Below the pieces are notes generated by a model that saw nothing but the letters and a program-made list of their open reading frames with translations, made no database searches and was not told where the DNA came from. The position numbers and the translations under genes are program-made. Of a stretch of DNA of 64,000 nt, positions 32,396 to 45,170 are shown piece after piece. The first letter of the stretch is position 1. Each line of letters begins with the position of its first letter. Origin of the DNA: Anaspis maculata (taxonomy: Eukaryota; Arthropoda; Insecta; Coleoptera; Scraptiidae); the NCBI GenBank assembly GCA_949128115.1, contig OX421963.1:53563306-53627305 (forward strand), in the 5' to 3' direction.

Positions 32396-34430
32396 CTTTT
32401 TTTTGAAACATGTTATACGTTGTTTCAGATATATTGCTATCCCAGTAGGTCATGAAAATCTAAATGCAGCTTTAGATTTAGTTACAAAAAACGTCAAATC
32501 AAAAGTGTAAATATTATGGAAACTTCATTATTTATTTTCAGGTTATAAGTCAGATCTTTCACTCCTTTCAGTCAGGAAGTATTTCTTCAGTTTTTTATCG
32601 AGTATCACGTGCGGCACCCCATTCAAGGTGCACTTGAAGAAAGATACATGCAGTTTTGATGTCGAACCGTCTCTTGTTTCCAATCTCAGGACTAAAAAAA
32701 ATAGGCACCTGGGGAGTCAGCAGATTTCGTTCTTGCCACAGTCTCAATCAACATTGTGCACATATCACACATGTAGATAGTAAAGCAGTACAGCAAACTC
32801 CATGGCCTTGAGAGGGATCAGATATGATATAAAGGAAGATCTGCTTCTAAAGCCGAGTTGCGCTGTTCTACTTCAACTGAGCCTTTTAGTGAAGACAGAA
32901 GCACGAAATCTGGTAGGATATGGCACAACAGACTGTACTGTACCTACTCTTTTGATTGAGAACGGGCGCCTGGCTGGTTTTTTTCTCGACTGGGCTCAGG
33001 GATCTACGGCTACTTTTTGGTTGTAAGTAGTGACAAATCTGGCTTCTTTTTGCCAGTATGCGTTTGACCGTGCAGTTTGTTACTAAAGATCAAAGCAACG
33101 CGCTGAATGCTGGCAGCTGCATTGTTGGAATCTCTGAAGAATTCTTCGTAACAGCGTCAAAGTATTTCACGTTCTCTCGCAGATAAACGAACTGGATCCC
33201 CACACATGGCGTGAAAATTATCAGGTAATCAAAACGAATGAAGGAACAACACAACAGTAACAGTAGGTATAACCATTGTATAACTAGTAACTAGTAGTAA
33301 GTAAAGTAACTAAGTAGTAACTAGTAGTGTTACTAGTTATACAATGGTATAACGTAACAGGAACAACAGTAACTGTATAAGTAACACGTACAGATTCTTA
33401 AAACTTGCGTCGATAGGTGCTCATTACGATTTTCTTTCCAAAAGCTATCTAGGTGGACAGAAAGATGACAGTTTGGACGACAGTAAAAAACTTCGCGGTT
33501 GATTTTGATTGACATATGTCACACTGACTTGGGACTAAAACAATAAACGTTTTAGAACTAGACAAAGCTAAAGCGACTTTTACCATATACTTCCAATGCC
33601 TACTGAGATAGCAATCAATCTGAAACAACGTATATTATTGTTCGATAGAGACCTATTTCAGTAAACTTTGGTTCAAAGAACAAAATCGGTTGAACGGTTC
33701 ATTGAACGGTTCAAAAGTTGTGTCAAAAAATCGATCTTAAAAATTCAACTTTAACACTCTGTAACTTTTCAACTAAGCATTTTAGGACATCGAAGTTATA
33801 ATTTTTTCTACGATCACCCAATATCACAAAGGTGAGATATTTTTTAAAACCGCACGCTACTTGATTATCCAGAAGTCCAGAATATCCAGAATGATATTAC
33901 TACTGTAGACAAAAAAAGCTGAACGACAGATAAATGACTTTTCAAATTTTTGACCTGTGAATCAGCTTTACTGTCATCAAGAATATGCCACCATAGATAA
34001 GTATGCCACCCATAACCAATAATGCTTTGTCATTTTCTGAGTTTTTGACCATGGTTTTTGAAATTGTGGAAACTTAAAAGTTGCAATCTTTGAAATCCAC
34101 TTTATGCTAGAAAAACTTGAAATGGAAATAATTAGCACTTTTAACAATTTGAAATAGCTAAGCCCAAAAAAAAACAATTTGAAAAATTCTGGATTTTTAT
34201 TTTTTGTTAAATTTCAATGTTTTTTTGGGGGGATTACGGAAATTGTTCCACGGAAAATGTGTCCTTTCTTAGTCACAATCGGTTGTAATTACTATATAAT
34301 TAGTTACTATTTATATAATATAAAATATAATACTATTCCTGGTCCATTTTTGATAAGGAATCAGCTCCCAAAGTTTGTATCACCATTTTGAAAACCTCCT
34401 GTATATAGAAAGGATGTGATTCGCTCACAT

Positions 34431-36606
34431 GTGATAGTGGCGGGGTTAACGGCCAAAAATGGAATGATCTGTGCATTTTGTGATCAAAGCATGAAATTTG
34501 GCATACGTGTTCAGAAGACCCTCCTTTGCAATTCCAGATGTGGCGCCACGCACGATTTCGCACCAGAGGCACTGTATTGCGGTTAGTATACCTGCTAGGG
34601 GTAAATTCTGCAAAAATGGTTCCTGGCCGGTCTCTGGTACCGCAGTCGGTATTTTTTAGTTCTGTTTAGCTAAAGCTACATGTAGAAATGAGTGAGGAGT
34701 GCATTTCCACGGGCAAAGTTCCAAATGCTGCCTTTATACGTTGTTTTAATACATTTCAAGGCCAACTTTGTTTTAGTACAGGAAACATAGTAAAAAAATT
34801 GCCAAAACCTCGGCAAAGATATGAACGTCCTGAAAATTTGATGTTCTGTTTAGAATTAGGTGCCCTACTACATATCTAAAATTGCAAAAAATCGCACCCC
34901 GAGGCTTCGAGTTATTGGAGGGGGGGTAAAAAATTGCAACTCAAAATTAAAGGTATAGAACCCGATGGAACCCGTCAATCCTATGGATGCAAATACGTCG
35001 TAGTTCGACGCATCACATCCCGTTGATACAATTTTGGCACAAAAAGTGTCGATCATTGTTGAAGGGGGGTCGCGGGGGAGGGCGAAACTCGGCTGGGTGT
35101 CTCTTTTTCTTCCTGGGCCATGAATAATCGATCACGACAAGATTGGTATCTTTCCCAGCTAAATTCAATGTCCTGAAATTGAATTCGATGTATAAATTTG
35201 GACAAAAACAAGTTCAAACAAGTTAACTTGAGAGAACCTGTTTTTTCTTTGACAATTTTCACAAAACTTTTTTTTACTGTTAAAGGCATTCATCTTTGAA
35301 AATATTTCAGAGGCCATTAGATTGAACTGTATTCTTCACGAAAATCATCGTTTCGATCTGTAACTTTGTTTTTCGAGATAAAAAAAAATCGATTTGAACT
35401 TTAGTCGGCACAGCCTGTCGTCTACTACTGACCAGAACACTACACCATGCATCTTTGAATAAAAATAGCCCAAACTATCTGAAAAATTAAAACTCATCTT
35501 TGATAGTTCGAGGATCTGTGCAGAACTGAATTGCCTATAACATAAACAAAATCGTCATAAATCGCAATGCAGGGTATTGAGTTATTACTTGAAAGTGCAT
35601 GCTGTAGTGTTCTGGTCATTAGTAGACGCCGGGCAGTGCCGACTAAAGTTCAAATCGATTTTTCCTACCTCGAAAAACAAAGTTACAGATCGAATGGATG
35701 ATTTTCGTAGAGAATGCAGTTTAGTGTAATGGCCTCTGAGATATTTTCAAAGATGAATACCTCTTACAGTGAAAAGAAGTTCTGTGAAAATTGTCAAAGA
35801 AAAAACAGGTTTTCTCAAGTTAACTTGTTCGAACTTGTTTTTATCCAAATTTACACATCGGATTCAAGTTCAGGACATTGAATTTAGTCGGAAAAGATAC
35901 CAATCTTGTCGTGATCGATTCTTCATGGCCCAGGAAGAAAAAGAGCCACCCAGCCGAGTTACGCCCTTCCCCACGACCCCCCTTTAACAATGATCGACAG
36001 TTTTTGTGCCAAAATTGTATCAACTGGTTATGATGCGTCGAACTACGACGTATTTGCATCCATTTGATTGACGGGTTCCATCGGGTTCTATACCTTTTAT
36101 TTTGAGTTGCATTTTTTTACCCCCCCTCCAATAACTCGAAGCCTCGGGGTGCGATTTTTGGCAATTTCAGATATGTAGTAGAGCACATAATTCTGGACAG
36201 AATATCAAATTTTCAGGACGTTCATATTTTTGCCGAGGATTTGGCAATTTTTTTACCATGTTTCCTGTACTAAAACAAAGTTGGCCTTAAAATGTATTAA
36301 AACAACGTATAAAGGCAGCATTTAGAGCTTTGCTTGTAAAAATGTACTCCTTACTCATTTATACATGTAGTTTTAACTAAACAGAACTAAAAAATACCGA
36401 CTGCGGTACCAGAGACTGGCCAGGAGCCATTTTTGCAGAATTTACCACTAGCAGGTATATTAACCGCAATACAGTGCCTCTGGCGCGAAATCTTGCGTGG
36501 TGCCACATCTGGAATTGCGAAGGAGGGTCTTCTGAACAAGTATGCCAAATTTCATGCTATGATCACAAAATGCACAGACCATTCCGCTAACCCCCCCACT
36601 ATGAAG
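34431..36606. repeat. Large palindrome, 2.2 kb, in a FAD synthase intron
   Basis: Left arm 34431-35455 and right arm 35595-36606 are near-complementary. Examples: GAAATTTGGCATACGTGTTC (34493) against 36530-36555; GGTACCGCAGTCGGTATTTT (34637) against 36387-36408; CCCGAGGCTTCGAGTTATTG against 36130-36155. The loop is about 140 bp. The arms drift by a few percent with small indels. Non-coding. Confidence 0.85.
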
Positions 36607-36810
36607 CATCTAGGCAACCAGGATTGTGATTGGCTGCATCGCAATCACCCAGTGATCGCTGTTCGCTCCCATCTAGAATAAGGCCACACAGACTACAGGA
36701 AACTTGCCTTGCAGACTGGAGCCGAATTAAAGCTGGCCACGTCGGTCATCAAAACCATAAGCACTCGAAGATAAAAATCGGACGCTAATGGATTCTGAAT
36801 CAATACATGC

Positions 36811-37164
36811 CTGAAACGTCTTCAGATTATTCGAAAACGGATCCGTGCGTCTTGTTCCCATAAAGCAAGCCTTGTAGTTGGGTGACCGGGACAGGACCTG
36901 CTCGAGGGCGTCTTTTATGCCGGATCGTATGGTCATTATTTCCAAATTGTAGTACCTCTGGTAGACCGATATGAATTCGTCTTGTTCCGGAAATGGATTC
37001 TCACTCTGCACATAAAGGCAGAAAACGGAACCGCTGTAATTGGGGTACTGCTTCTTGATCACGACCAGCACCAAATAGAGAAGTACGGTGCAATCTTTTC
37101 CGCCGTTGAAGCACACAAAGACGTTCTCAGGCCCTCCATATTTAAGCAAGCATTTCTCTATGTC
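36811..37164 (-). CDS. FLAD1: FAD synthase, exon 2 (catalytic domain)
   Basis: Residues 251-368. Contains the FAD synthase nucleotide-binding motif CFNGGKDCTVLLYL (G271-D274), ENPFPEQDEF and MGTRRTDPFS (352-361), which recognises FMN/ATP in the family. The acceptor is CTTTTCAG before GAC. The 3' border falls after CAG at 36811, where the next bases are GCATGT: no in-phase GT donor fits, so a GC-AG intron is proposed. Without it the frame runs on only into unrelated residues. Confidence 0.9.
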
Positions 37165-38186
37165 CTGAAAAGATTGGAAACCTGTAGAAAAATGCCATAA
37201 GATATGGCAAAAAGTTTCAGTCGTTATAGTTGGAAAAAAATACATAGAAATTATACAAGAGAGCCATTCACGGAGACTAATAGTCATTTGTGACGTCAAG
37301 TCGCCTAGTGTAGTATTCTAATCGTCATGATAACGCCCTTGGGAACGTGTTCAGAAATATACGTCGACGGCGAGAGTGAGGATTCACCTCAATTGATCTC
37401 AGCTCCCGTCTCTTAGCTTCCCCCCAAATGTACAAAAAAAGTTCCAAGGCATTTATATCGGGTCAGTCTATTCCAATAAAATTTTACTTCAGCTTATTGT
37501 GACCATTTCATTGCGTATGTATTATGTAAGATGTTGGAAGAAAGAAATCACGAAACGATGCCCCCCATCGGCCCTCTAAGGAACGAAGTTTTGAGTGCTG
37601 AGGGTCAAATAACTTGTATTGGTATAAAGTTAGCCCATGCCAAATTTCGTTGCCCTAGCCCAAAATGCAGTATCCGATTGCGTATCGCTTCCACCTTCCA
37701 CTACATATTACAGAATAGACCCTATGATCATTAACTTGGCATGAACGCCACTAGTCATCATCGGTTCCTATCAGAACGCATTAAAACGTCACTGATACAT
37801 ATTCCATTTTCTAAGTCAAATGATAACACACACCTCCATGCACACATCCTTGGATAACACATAACGTCAGTTTCATTATCTTTACCCTATAGTCGGAGTT
37901 CAAAATAAATTGCGTACCACTCAATTTGTCACGGCCGAAAATTTTGTTTCTTTTCACAACGATGTAACATTTGATTCCCGCCAAACATTTTTATTCGGTT
38001 TGTAGTGTCCATTAGCCTCATCTTTCGGTAGCCAATCCAGATACAAATTCAAGACCGCCCAAATGAAGTTTTTGCAGGGTGATATGTAAACATGCAAATT
38101 TTCAGTGTGTTCAACCAAACCCCGTTTGTGAAAAAAATGTTTTTCCCCAATTTCAACCATGACATTATGAAACTTCATGTCTTATA

Positions 38187-39640
38187 GTTGCAGCGGTACG
38201 CTAGCAAAATGACCCTGATTCTGCATTTTGTGATACTGCAATGAAATTTGGCATATGCAAACTACGTAGAATTTCAAGTGATTTGGCCCGCAGCACTCAA
38301 AAATTTGTCCATTAGGGGGCGACTGGGGGCCCAAGTTTCAAGATGTCAGAATTTTTACCATGCACCATTCAGTACCGCCCTGTCTACCGTACAGGACCTA
38401 AACAACTTTGTTCTTGACCATCATAACATTTTTCGTCATGTCAATTCCATTCTTCTTACAGAGAAAAATTATTTCTTTGTCTGGTCAACAAGTCGAGAAA
38501 TATATTTTTTTTTGGACCACAAATAGATAGTTGAGTCGTTTTTGTGTGATCATCGATAAATCCGCATCCCCTTGATTCATTTATGAAAACAATAGTTTTG
38601 CTGTTCTATTCTTTAACGAAGGAGTGACCTCAACTCACCATTATTTTCAACATCACCTATTTCAATTTTTTATCCCTAAAAATATGATTATTATTGTACT
38701 AATATATAGCTTGAAGTTTTCTTCAACGGTGTGGATGATGAAACGGCCTCAGATTCCACCTGGAAGCCGTGCATATTAATTTTTCTGCAAGGCCGTCAAA
38801 TTTGGCATTTTTGATTTTCTACCGGGAGCGGCCAAAATGTCAATACACACCACTCCGCCCAAAAGCACCGGTTGCGGTACTTTCGCACCAACTCTCATTT
38901 CAGTATCACAAAATGCAAAATTGTTAGGCGTGAATATCGTTTTCTGCTAGAGCAAACCGGTGCTCTTGGGCGGAGTGGTGTGTATTGACATTTTGGCCGC
39001 TCCCGCTAGAAAATCAAAAATGCCAAATTTGACGGCCTTGCAGAAAAATTATTATGTACGGCTTCCAGGTGGAATCTGAGGCCGTTTCATCATCCACATG
39101 GTTAAAGAGAACTGCAAGCTGTATATTAGTATAACAATAATCAAACTTACCGGGGTAAAACATTGAAAAAGGTAATGTTGAAAATAATGGTAAGTTGAAG
39201 TCACTCCTTTGTTGAAAAATATCACTGCAAAAGTTTTCTTTTCATAAATGAATCAAGGGGATGCGGATTTATCGATGATCGCACAAAAACTACTTAACAA
39301 TCTATTGGTGGTCCAAAAAAAAATTATTTTTCAATTTGTTGACCAGGCAAAGAAATTATTATTTTTCTATAAGAAGAATGGAATTGACATGACGAAAAAT
39401 GTTATGATGGTCAAGAACAAAGTTGTTTAGGTCCTGTACGGTAGATAGGGCGGTACTGAATGGCGCATGGGAAAAATTCAGACATCTTGAAATTTTGAGG
39501 GACCCCCAGTCGCCCCCCAAATGGACAAATTTTTGAGTGCTGCGGGTCAAATCACTTGAAATTTCATGTAGTTTGCATCTGCCAAATTTCATTGCAGTAT
39601 CACAAAATGCAGAATCAAAAAGCGTACCGCTGCAACTATT
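38187..39640. repeat. Large palindrome, 1.45 kb, in FAD synthase intron 1
   Basis: AGTTGCAGCGGTACGCT (38186) pairs with AGCGTACCGCTGCAACT (39622-39638), and the arms continue inwards to ACACCACTCCGCCCAAAAGC / GGGCGGAGTGGTGT around 38850-38975. The loop is only about 90 bp. Confidence 0.85.
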
Positions 39641-39644
39641 ACCT

Positions 39645-40589
39645 CGTTGGAATATTTTGAATCGGAAATCCAATAACGAAGATACGATTATTGTTTCAAA
39701 TTGTTGCATTTTAGACCTATCGTCACGTAGTACAATCGGTCTTTTGTTGATGAGAAAATGAAATTTGGTGCGATTGCTCGATTAATGATTTTGAACAAGT
39801 TGATTTACAACCGACCTCCATTATTTTGAAGAAGGTCAAATTAGATGCCTTTTTTTCCAGAATAACTGCAGTTCGGCTTCGAGTTGGGCCTGGCTATTAA
39901 TTCGAAAAGGGAACATTAACAGATATTCATGTGTGAAAATTTGTTTTTTTTTTTTTCATAATTTTGACCTTCTACGTATGATTCCGTTGTCAAATTGAAG
40001 TTTCAGACAAAAACAAGGGCTCCAAAGAACAAAACTCGAAAAAATTCAGGGTATCGAAAGTCTCACCAATTTGAAACAAAAATCATATCTTCTGGCGGGG
40101 TTTGGTTCAACATTTGTACATGGTTTACATATCACCATGTACAAATTACACTTGGGCGATCTTGAGCTTTGTATCTATGGAATGAACTGTCAGAAGATGG
40201 GGCTAAAGGGCACCGTAAACCGAATCAAAATATTTGGCGGGAATCAAAAGTTACATCGTTTCGGAAAGACGCAAAATTTTGGGTCGCGACAAATTGAGTA
40301 GTGCGCACTTTAGTAGAGAGTGACTAATGCCTGTGTAATCAATAATGACTATGACTGAACTAATGACAAAATATATTTTTTTCGCATTTCTACGTTTTTG
40401 GCCCTTTTTTCATGACCCACCTATGATTTTCCTTCCCCTTCCCACGTTCCTCCGCAAGGCTCCAAAATGCTCAAGTATGAGTCACTCTCAACTATTTTGA
40501 ATTCCGACCCGACTATAGATGTGGTAGATGATAATTTTCGTAGAATGATTCGAGTAATAAGTAATATCTACCTGTTGAGTGGGAATCTC

Positions 40590-40627
<38 letters not shown>

Positions 40628-41330
40628 AAAAATTGACGTGGCACCACGAAACCTACACATTTCGTAATTCAAAAAACTACAGCGCAAACTTCGACCTGTG
40701 ATAAGCTCCACGAAATATTCATTTTAGGTATAGAAGAAATGCTGTGAGTCTGAGTACGAGTCACAGTTGAAAAAAAGAGATTGAATGATTTTTTTGGGGA
40801 AGCAATTTCCGAAATCGGACCAAGGGTTTTTGAGTTTTCCGCCCAGGAAAAACTGCCAATTTCTAGCTTTTTATTCCTTATTCCGTAAATTGATTTTCAC
40901 CTTTTTTTTTCTAACAACGGATAACTGGTTCTTGCGGCATTCCACCATGGTCAGTGGTCACTGTTCCCGCCCCGCATAAGAAGCTTTCTTCCCCTTTTCT
41001 AGAAAAATGCCAAGTTTCTGAGAGATCGGGGGCTTTTAGTATGTTCCCTATGTTGCCTAAAAAATTCTGAACAGGTTTAAAAGTTTTCAGCTCTTCCCCT
41101 CGATTTATTCCTGGTAAAAAAACGGTGTTCCCTGGGCTACCATCAAGTCTCGTAGTATGTGGTGGGCATTACACCGGACTTGGCTTCCATCATTACCGAG
41201 GGACCTCACACTTGAGTTCCTTCCATTTGTTCCTTACTACTTACCGGGAAAGTTTTTGGGTGACGTAACCGATTCTTGTATTTGTTTTTAAAGAAAATTG
41301 GTATATTCTACAACTACAGCCTTACCTGTT
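39645..41330. other. Remainder of FAD synthase intron 1
   Basis: AT-rich, no gene recognised. It includes an (AAT)n microsatellite at 40591-40625 and diverged pieces of dispersed repeats. Confidence 0.4.
40591..40625 (+). repeat. (AAT)n microsatellite
   Basis: About eleven uninterrupted AAT units. Confidence 0.9.
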
Positions 41331-41336
41331 ACTTAC

Positions 41337-42086
41337 TTCAAGAGTATTTTGGACCAGCACATCATCAGCTGAGTAAATATCTTGCCAGCAAATTGAGTCT
41401 TCCTCAACAAAAAAATTGTATGCCTTGAAAATCTCTCGTACTTTATTTTCGAACTTTACAACACTGGCAATCTGCGAGCTGGATATCTCAAACACCAGAA
41501 AATGATCTTCCTTTCGAAATTTCACCATTACATCGCTGCCCACAGCCAGCTGGTCCACATCTTCGGAAGAGAAACCCGAATTTCCATTTCTGTTGATTTT
41601 CACAATTTTTCTGTAAAATGGTTTTTGTCGATAGTGTGACAAGTAGTTTTCCAAGACGACAAAGCTTGATACGTCATTGAGGACGAAAATTCGCTGTTGA
41701 TGTATAACTGGGTAGTGTTTTCCTGATGAGATCAATTTAACAGTTTTTGGTGTTGCCACTTCGGTCGTGCTGTACGACACATTCAATGTATCCAAAATTT
41801 TTACTAGCTGTGGATTGGGCACCAGCTCTTTAGCGAACAGGCGCCCTAAAGCTTTGTATACGGTCCAATTTTTGGTGCTTGAGCCTCTGATTATGATCAG
41901 GAAATCGCTCTGTTGATTGATTAGTTTGATTTCTGTATAAATTGCTTTTTCATTTTCCGGTATGATCGAGAGTTTGTGGATGTCAAATTGTAAATTATGC
42001 AATTCTTGGATAACATTGTGGGGGTGAGGGACTTCCGCTGCAATTTCGTCGCATAACACAATAAGAGACACCGTTTTCAAAGACAT
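41337..42086 (-). CDS. FLAD1: FAD synthase, exon 1 (molybdopterin-binding-like domain)
   Basis: FAD synthase adenylates FMN to FAD. Residues 1-250 form the N-terminal MoCF/MPT-binding-like domain of animal FLAD1: VSLIVLCDEIAAEVPHPHNVIQEL, a Rossmann-like SDFLIIIRGSS where the family has GGxGPTxDD, and ELVPNPQLVKIL. The degenerate loop suggests that hydrolase activity reported for some homologues may be lost. The donor GTAAGT follows GAA at 41337. With exons 36811-37164 and 31080-31346 the protein is 456 aa, a little shorter than human isoforms. Start 42086 is the first ATG; DBR1 starts 419 bp away on the other strand. Confidence 0.9.
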
Positions 42087-42505
42087 AGCGAAGTTGACAT
42101 GTTCCGGTAAGCACTATGCCACGTTCAGACACAATTAGAAAGCTGAATAATTTGGAACATCAGGTACTTTCGTCAAAATCATTACGCACTTTGTATCGCT
42201 CACCTCACCTTGCTAGTTCAAATTTTAGGTTATGAATTATGACGGACCTGTCACTGTCACTGTCTTTCGGAAAAGTTCTGTCGGTAAAGTAGGTCCCATT
42301 TTTGATGACTCGTGAAGACGTCTTGGGAAGACGTGAAGGTTAGTGAGGTTAGGTTCAACGTTTGTTGTCAACATTCGAACTCCGAACATAAAAATCACGC
42401 CAAGCTCGTCTCAGGAAGTTTATTGGTCAATTAAAATTGATTCTCTTCATAGGAATTTGAATCCTAATTAAACCAGCCAGCAGCCAGGCCAGAACAGTAG
42501 CAGCA
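42087..42505. promoter_or_regulatory. Bidirectional promoter FAD synthase / DBR1
   Basis: The 419 bp between divergent start codons must hold both 5' UTRs and promoters unless extra 5' exons exist. No TATA box is evident on either side, as expected for housekeeping genes. Confidence 0.55.
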
Positions 42506-42702
42506 ATGAAAATAGCAGTCGAGGGCTGCGCTCATGGCGAGCTGGACAATATTTACAACACACTGGAATGTTTACAGGCCAAAGAATCTATTAAAGTCGA
42601 CCTGCTTATATGTTGTGGCGATTTTCAGTCTTCAAGAAATGAAGAAGATCTCAAATGCATGGCTGTACCAGACAAATACGCCAAGATGTGCTCCTTTTAT
42701 AA
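42506..42702 (+). CDS. DBR1: Lariat debranching enzyme, exon 1
   Basis: DBR1 cuts the 2'-5' bond of intron lariats in the nucleus. Five exons give a complete 508-aa protein, near the 544 of human DBR1. Exon 1 starts [15 protein letters not shown]: Cys8 and His10 are metallophosphoesterase metal/active-site residues, and Asp39 in CCGDFQ is another. It ends in codon 66 at a GTATAA donor; joining to 42758 restores [12 protein letters not shown], a conserved phrase. The intron is only 55 nt. Confidence 0.95.
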
Positions 42703-42757
42703 GTATAAACGTTTTTGAATTAATGAAACTGTTTGTCAACAGCTGTATTTTGCGTAG

Positions 42758-42909
42758 GTATTACACTGGCGAGAAGAAAGCTCCAATTCTTACAATTTTC
42801 ATTGGAGGAAACCATGAAGCGTCAAATTACCTTCAAGAGCTGCCTTATGGAGGTTGGGTAGCGCCAAATATTTATTACTTGGGCTATGCTGGGGTCATCA
42901 ATATTGCTG
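42758..42909 (+). CDS. DBR1: Lariat debranching enzyme, exon 2
   Basis: Residues 66-117. Contains GGNHEAS, with Asn84 and His85 as metal/active-site ligands, and [15 protein letters not shown], highly conserved in DBR1. Acceptor GCGTAG, donor GTAATC, both in phase. Confidence 0.95.
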
Positions 42910-43087
42910 GTAATCTATCATGTAATCAAATAAATTCTTAATTTAGGTAGGCTGTGCCCTAGCCAAAGGCAGCTTTGCGCCCCTGAATTTGACCATCAGG
43001 CTACGGCTTGCTTAAATTGAAAATTTATTTGATCATTCCATATTTGCCAAAATTTTCTTGGAAAATTAAGCCGATTATGATTTGTAG

Positions 43088-43328
43088 GTATCCGAATCGG
43101 AGGGATCTCTGGGATTTACAAAGGAAGAGATTACATGAAAGGACACCATGAATGTCCCCCATATGGCAATGATTCAAAGCGCAGTGTTTATCATGTCCGA
43201 AATTTAGAAGTTTTCAGGCTGAAGCAACTATCTGGTTTAATGGACATATTTTTATCACATGACTGGCCTAATGGTATTTGGCAATACGGCGATGCAGATC
43301 AGTTATTGCGGTTCAAGCCTCATTTTCG
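43088..43328 (+). CDS. DBR1: Lariat debranching enzyme, exon 3
   Basis: Residues 117-197: [31 protein letters not shown] and the LSHDWP motif with catalytic-site His174. Acceptor TTTGTAG, donor GTAATT after CATTTTCG. The next exon lies 2.55 kb away across a nested palindromic insertion. Confidence 0.95.
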
Positions 43329-44452
43329 GTAATTCTGCTTTAGTATCCTATTCATTTATACAGGCTGTTTGAAGTCTTGGGATTGTAAATTGAACTGATT
43401 GTAAAAGGGTCATGAATTAAGAGCCCTCTTGTACGCTCAGCGCGACTCCAATTAAAAGGCCTCCAAATCAAAGCCAGTGATTTTCTCTCAACTGGCATTC
43501 AGAGAAATTATTTCGTACTTTCTCTCCTTCTTTTAGGGTGGACTCTCCTGCACAGTATTTTGTACAAGAAGCTACAGTGATTTTTTCATAAAACATCTGG
43601 AGCATTTGGTTGTAAAAATCCCTAAAAAATTGCTTTAAAATTCGCAGCTTTATACAGGGTATTTGCAAACTTGGGGTAGAAAGTTGAACAGCGGTCCTCG
43701 GGTGGTCTTAGGCAAACCCCCCGAGTATACATGGCTCCAGCCGGAGGTACGGCAATGTGTAGAGGAAAACCGGCAGCGTGGTCGGGAGGCAGACGAAGTC
43801 AGGAACACCGGCGCAGGGAGCGTGAATGTATCGGACATTCGCACCTGCGGTACGGGGGTGAAAGACGGAGTCAAGGTCAACCGTGCGCTTGTCGGCCCCA
43901 GTGCTTGGATGGTCCGACCATCAAACATCTAGGCACCACATTGCGGCTCGGTGAGTCCGGCTGGTCTGGAAGAGGGGTACAATGGGCCCAATAATGAGGC
44001 CTACGTGCCAGGTGAAACTCTGTTCCACCAACTGCCCAAAATGGAATACAGAAATCCAGAATTGAACAGCAGGTAGGGAAATGCTCCAAAAGTGCCAGAA
44101 AAATGTTGAAAAAATTCATGATTTCAATTTTTGGAAAAATGGAGGGTCAAAAGGTGGTCCTTCGACCTCTTCTATTATTGTTATTTTGAAAGAATTTTGT
44201 AAACTATTTATATCAGACCAAAAAGCAATTTTTTTGAACCTTTGAATGTGTTTTGTAATTTGATTTAGTGTACAGGGTGAGTCATGAATCGCAAAAATCT
44301 ATTTTTCCTCGAAAATGCTCGTGAAAAGTTCTAGAGGTTATAAAACTTATGTAGAGCAACAAATAACACAAATAGCTCTCATATGAAATGTTCTGCATGC
44401 ATTGTTGTAGAAAACTGGATTTTCAGGATTTACGATTCACCTTATCCGCTAT

Positions 44453-44710
44453 GTGCATTCAGTCGATTAGCGACATCGCGCAGCCGAAAATAACACAAAT
44501 AGGCATCCTTCAGTTTCGTATATCACCACTTTGAGCGCTGAGTTCGACTCCTCCCGGCGAACGCACATAGCGGAATCACCATGTGCATTCAGTCGAGTAG
44601 CGACATCTAGCTACCGAAAACAGAATAAATAGGCATTATTCAGTTTCGTAAATCGTCACCTTGAGCGCTGATGTCGACTCCTCCCACTTTTTTGGCGAAC
44701 GCACATAGCG
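44453..44710 (+). repeat. Two-unit tandem repeat in DBR1 intron 3
   Basis: GTGCATTCAGTCGAxTAGCGACATC occurs at 44453 and 44583, each followed by a CAGTTTCGTA and a GACTCCTCCC motif. Period about 130 bp. Confidence 0.8.
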
Positions 44711-44724
44711 GATACATGTAGTAA

Positions 44725-45170
44725 TGGGGAACTATAGGCAAAACGAATTGTAGAGGGCGACGTGTTCCATGCACCCATATTGACACTCTTGACAGTTATC
44801 GTACATAACCTCCCTCAAAGAAATGTACGGAAAGGGGAAAGGTGCTAATGCTCAAAAAAGAGTCGAGGCGAAGAGGTGCCCCACTGAGAGGAAAAAAAGA
44901 GCTGGTGCAAAGGTGCAGCTTGGTACATAACACGGCACTACCTTTTTTTTTCACCGCTATTTTTCGCTTGTCGACTTTTCGACTTTTCTCTGCTTTTTAA
45001 CTCACGAAGTGACGCAAACCGCTGGTTATATGCTGAGTGCCGACAAATGAAAGTGAAATTACACTTCCAAAGTTGAGGTTATGTACGCTTAAAATGACAG
45101 TTATGATGGCTAGGGTGCATGGAACACGAGCGCCATTACTTCGGGCGTTTGCCACTATAGTTCCCCATTA
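44725..45170. mobile_element. TIR element nested in DBR1 intron 3
   Basis: The ends ATGGGGAACTATAG and CTATAGTTCCCCAT are inverted repeats flanked by TA. Second pair: GTGTTCCATGCACCC (44762) and GGGTGCATGGAACAC (45114). Non-coding. Confidence 0.75.

Larger units (their letters stand above)
31347..36810 (-). other. FAD synthase intron 2 (5.5 kb, palindrome-rich)
   Basis: Holds nested inverted repeats: 31665-31740 against 34342-34405, 31831-31910 against 33621-33705, 31929-32395, and the 2.2-kb palindrome 34431-36606. No gene is recognised inside. Runs such as TAACTAGTAG (33280-33340) are simple repeats. Confidence 0.7.

Noticed and set aside
40467..40667. Open frame ending in poly-asparagine
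   Set aside because: The asparagines come from an AAT microsatellite inside an intron.
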